In this document: piece after piece, positions 6,175 through 7,486 of the stretch
Layout of the letters: every line of letters starts with the position of its first letter
Position numbering within the stretch: position 1 is the stretch's first letter
Origin: JAZNUH01 sp045592225
GTDB lineage: Bacteria > Bacillota > Clostridia > UMGS1883 > UMGS1540
DNA length: 7,486 nucleotides
Reading direction: 5' to 3'
Assembly (NCBI GenBank): GCA_045592225.1
Contig: JAZNUH010000043.1
Span: 1-7,486, forward strand
Translations under genes and position numbers: made by a program
The notes under the pieces: model-generated
Seen by the model: only the letters and a program-made list of their open reading frames with translations
Told to the model about the DNA's origin: nothing
Database searches by the model: none

Positions 6175-7486
6175 AAATTAAAAGTTTAAGACTCACATCA
6201 TACGGTAAATTTAAAAATAAAGAAATTGTTTTCTCGGACGGTTTAAATATTGTAACCGGTGACAATGAATCGGGTAAAAGCACAATGATGTCATTTATTC
6301 AGGGAATGCTTTACGGCTTTTCAGGCAGAGGAAACGATATATCCAAAAACGAAAGAAAAAAATACATCCCCTGGGACGGTGAGGTTCTGGCGGGTGAAAT
6401 GAACATTGAAACAAGCGACGGACGTCTGCTTACGCTTATAAGAAAAACAGGTAAGACACAGGCTAAGGATGAATACACCGTTATAAAGACCGACACAGGA
6501 GAGACAACAGATTTTGATGCTGAAAAAGAGCTCGGTATAAGCGAAGCAGGTTTTAAAAATACTGTATTTATAAAACAGTCGGGTGCACTCATTACAGGCG
6601 AAAGCGACGAAATAAGTGATAAACTTATAAGCCTTCTGCAGAGCGGCGACGAGGGCGGCGGTTATTACAAAGCAGCCGAGGCTTTAACAAATGAAATGCG
6701 CAGACTTAAGCTTTTTAAAGGCAACGGCGGAATTATTTATGATTTAAACTGTAAAATTGCCGCACTGTCTAAAGAACTTGCTGAAATCAGCAGGTACACT
6801 GACAGTCAGCTTGAAGCCATAAAAACAAAAAAAGAGCTTGCCGCTAAGATTGATAGCCTTACTGCAACAGTTCAAAAGATTGAAAAGGACAAGGTAAAGG
6901 CGGAAACACAAAAATTATTTGTAGCCCTTCAAAATGCCAAAAACAAAAAATCTCAATCTGTTCTGGAATATGAAAATACAAAGAAGATAAGAGAACGAAC
7001 AGAAAATGAGCTTGCCGGCTACAGCGTATTTAAAACCGACGCAGACGAGATTATTTTCGCGGCTTCTCCTGCGGTTGACGGATACGAGGATGAAATTGCA
7101 GCAGCAAACCGTACAGAGAAGAAACTAAAGATGTTATCTGTAGCTTTGTTTGGTGTGGCAGTTGTCGCAGGTATAGCAGCGGTATTTTACCTTCCGGCTA
7201 TTGTGCTGACAATACTGTGTGCAGTGGCAGGAATAATTGCATTCACTTCCACATCAAAACAGAAAAAGCTTGCCCGTGCCGCACAAGAAAAGATACAACA
7301 GATTAATTCAAATGATTCAAAGCGCAGAGAAGAGCTTGCTAAATTCGGATGCTCAACATTGAAGGAATATACAGACAAAAAAGCAGAATTTACTGCCCTT
7401 TCGGAACGATATAAATCTGTGTGTGACAAAATGGCAGAGCTTGTAGCCGAAATGGAAAGGGCGGAACAAGCTGTTGCAGACACACA
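6171..7486 (+). CDS. SbcC/Rad50-like AAA ATPase (YhaN type) with a transmembrane hairpin, 3' end missing
   Basis: The frame opens at ATG 6171, overlapping the upstream stop, with GGAGG at 6156-6160, and stays open for 438 codons to the window edge. The N-terminus (MKIKSLRLTSYGKF) is typical of RecF/SbcC/YhaN ATPases. Walker A is GDNESGKST at 30-38, followed by FIQGMLYGF at 42-50, KYIPWDG at 64-70 as in YhaN relatives, and a Q-loop glutamine at 136 (FIKQSG). From about 190 the sequence is Lys/Glu-rich and looks coiled coil. Residues 321-361 are then strongly hydrophobic, forming two probable membrane helices with a turn at Leu341-Pro342, flanked by lysines at 317-320 and 363-366. A second coiled-coil stretch follows to the edge. 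There is no CxxC zinc hook in the visible part. The signature motif, Walker B and the returning head domain lie beyond the window. YhaN family proteins are about 900-1000 residues, so roughly half is seen. It should partner the upstream nuclease. Confidence 0.88.
   Translation, partial: MKIKSLRLTSYGKFKNKEIVFSDGLNIVTGDNESGKSTMMSFIQGMLYGFSGRGNDISKNERKKYIPWDGEVLAGEMNIETSDGRLLTLIRKTGKTQAKDEYTVIKTDTGETTDFDAEKELGISEAGFKNTVFIKQSGALITGESDEISDKLISLLQSGDEGGGYYKAAEALTNEMRRLKLFKGNGGIIYDLNCKIAALSKELAEISRYTDSQLEAIKTKKELAAKIDSLTATVQKIEKDKVKAETQKLFVALQNAKNKKSQSVLEYENTKKIRERTENELAGYSVFKTDADEIIFAASPAVDGYEDEIAAANRTEKKLKMLSVALFGVAVVAGIAAVFYLPAIVLTILCAVAGIIAFTSTSKQKKLARAAQEKIQQINSNDSKRREELAKFGCSTLKEYTDKKAEFTALSERYKSVCDKMAELVAEMERAEQAVADT

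Noticed and set aside
7187..7483. Minus-strand 98-codon frame within the ATPase gene
   Set aside because: It is a shadow of the open ATPase frame, with serine-rich low-information content and no start signal.

Overview
The window reads as chromosomal core sequence from a low-to-moderate GC Firmicute, most likely a Clostridia/Oscillospirales-type anaerobe. GC is about 40%, estimated by eye. Supporting signs are strong AGGAGG-type ribosome binding sites, near-consensus sigma-A promoters with extended -10 boxes, a clostridial-style class II aldolase, a LarA-family racemase and a type III pantothenate kinase beside an ECF S component. I see no insertion sequence, phage gene, CRISPR array, tRNA or rRNA, and no gene-free stretch longer than about 140 bases.

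Layout from left to right: (1) The 3' part of a nickel-pincer LarA-family racemase (1-1095, +), with every catalytic residue I could place intact. (2) A class II fructose-bisphosphate aldolase (1176-2114, +) with its own promoter and codon use typical of high expression. It ends in a strong hairpin that also lies at the 3' end of the converging genes. (3) A minus-strand operon read from 3605 down to 2181: coaX (pantothenate kinase), then, after a 78-base gap holding a stem-loop, an ECF-transporter S component that is probably a pantothenate carrier. (4) A compact divergent promoter region (3638-3710). (5) A 12-helix MFS transporter with an organophosphate-antiporter-like signature (3741-4970, +), followed by an intrinsic terminator. 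(6) A promoter and a two-gene operon running off the right edge: a YhaO/SbcD-like metallophosphoesterase (5110-6174) and, overlapping by ATGA, a YhaN/SbcC-like ATPase (6171 to beyond 7486).

How they work together: coaX and the S component suggest a vitamin B5 uptake-and-phosphorylation unit feeding coenzyme A synthesis. The YhaO/YhaN-like pair should form a nuclease-ATPase complex of the Mre11-Rad50/SbcCD kind. Its ATPase has a two-helix hydrophobic hairpin in the middle of the coiled-coil region, which suggests membrane attachment. LarA and aldolase are central-carbon enzymes with separate signals. I find no convincing new multi-gene system. The points most worth a second look are the membrane hairpin in the SbcC-like ATPase, altered motif residues in CoaX, the back-to-back divergent promoters, and the stem-loop between coaX and the S-component gene.
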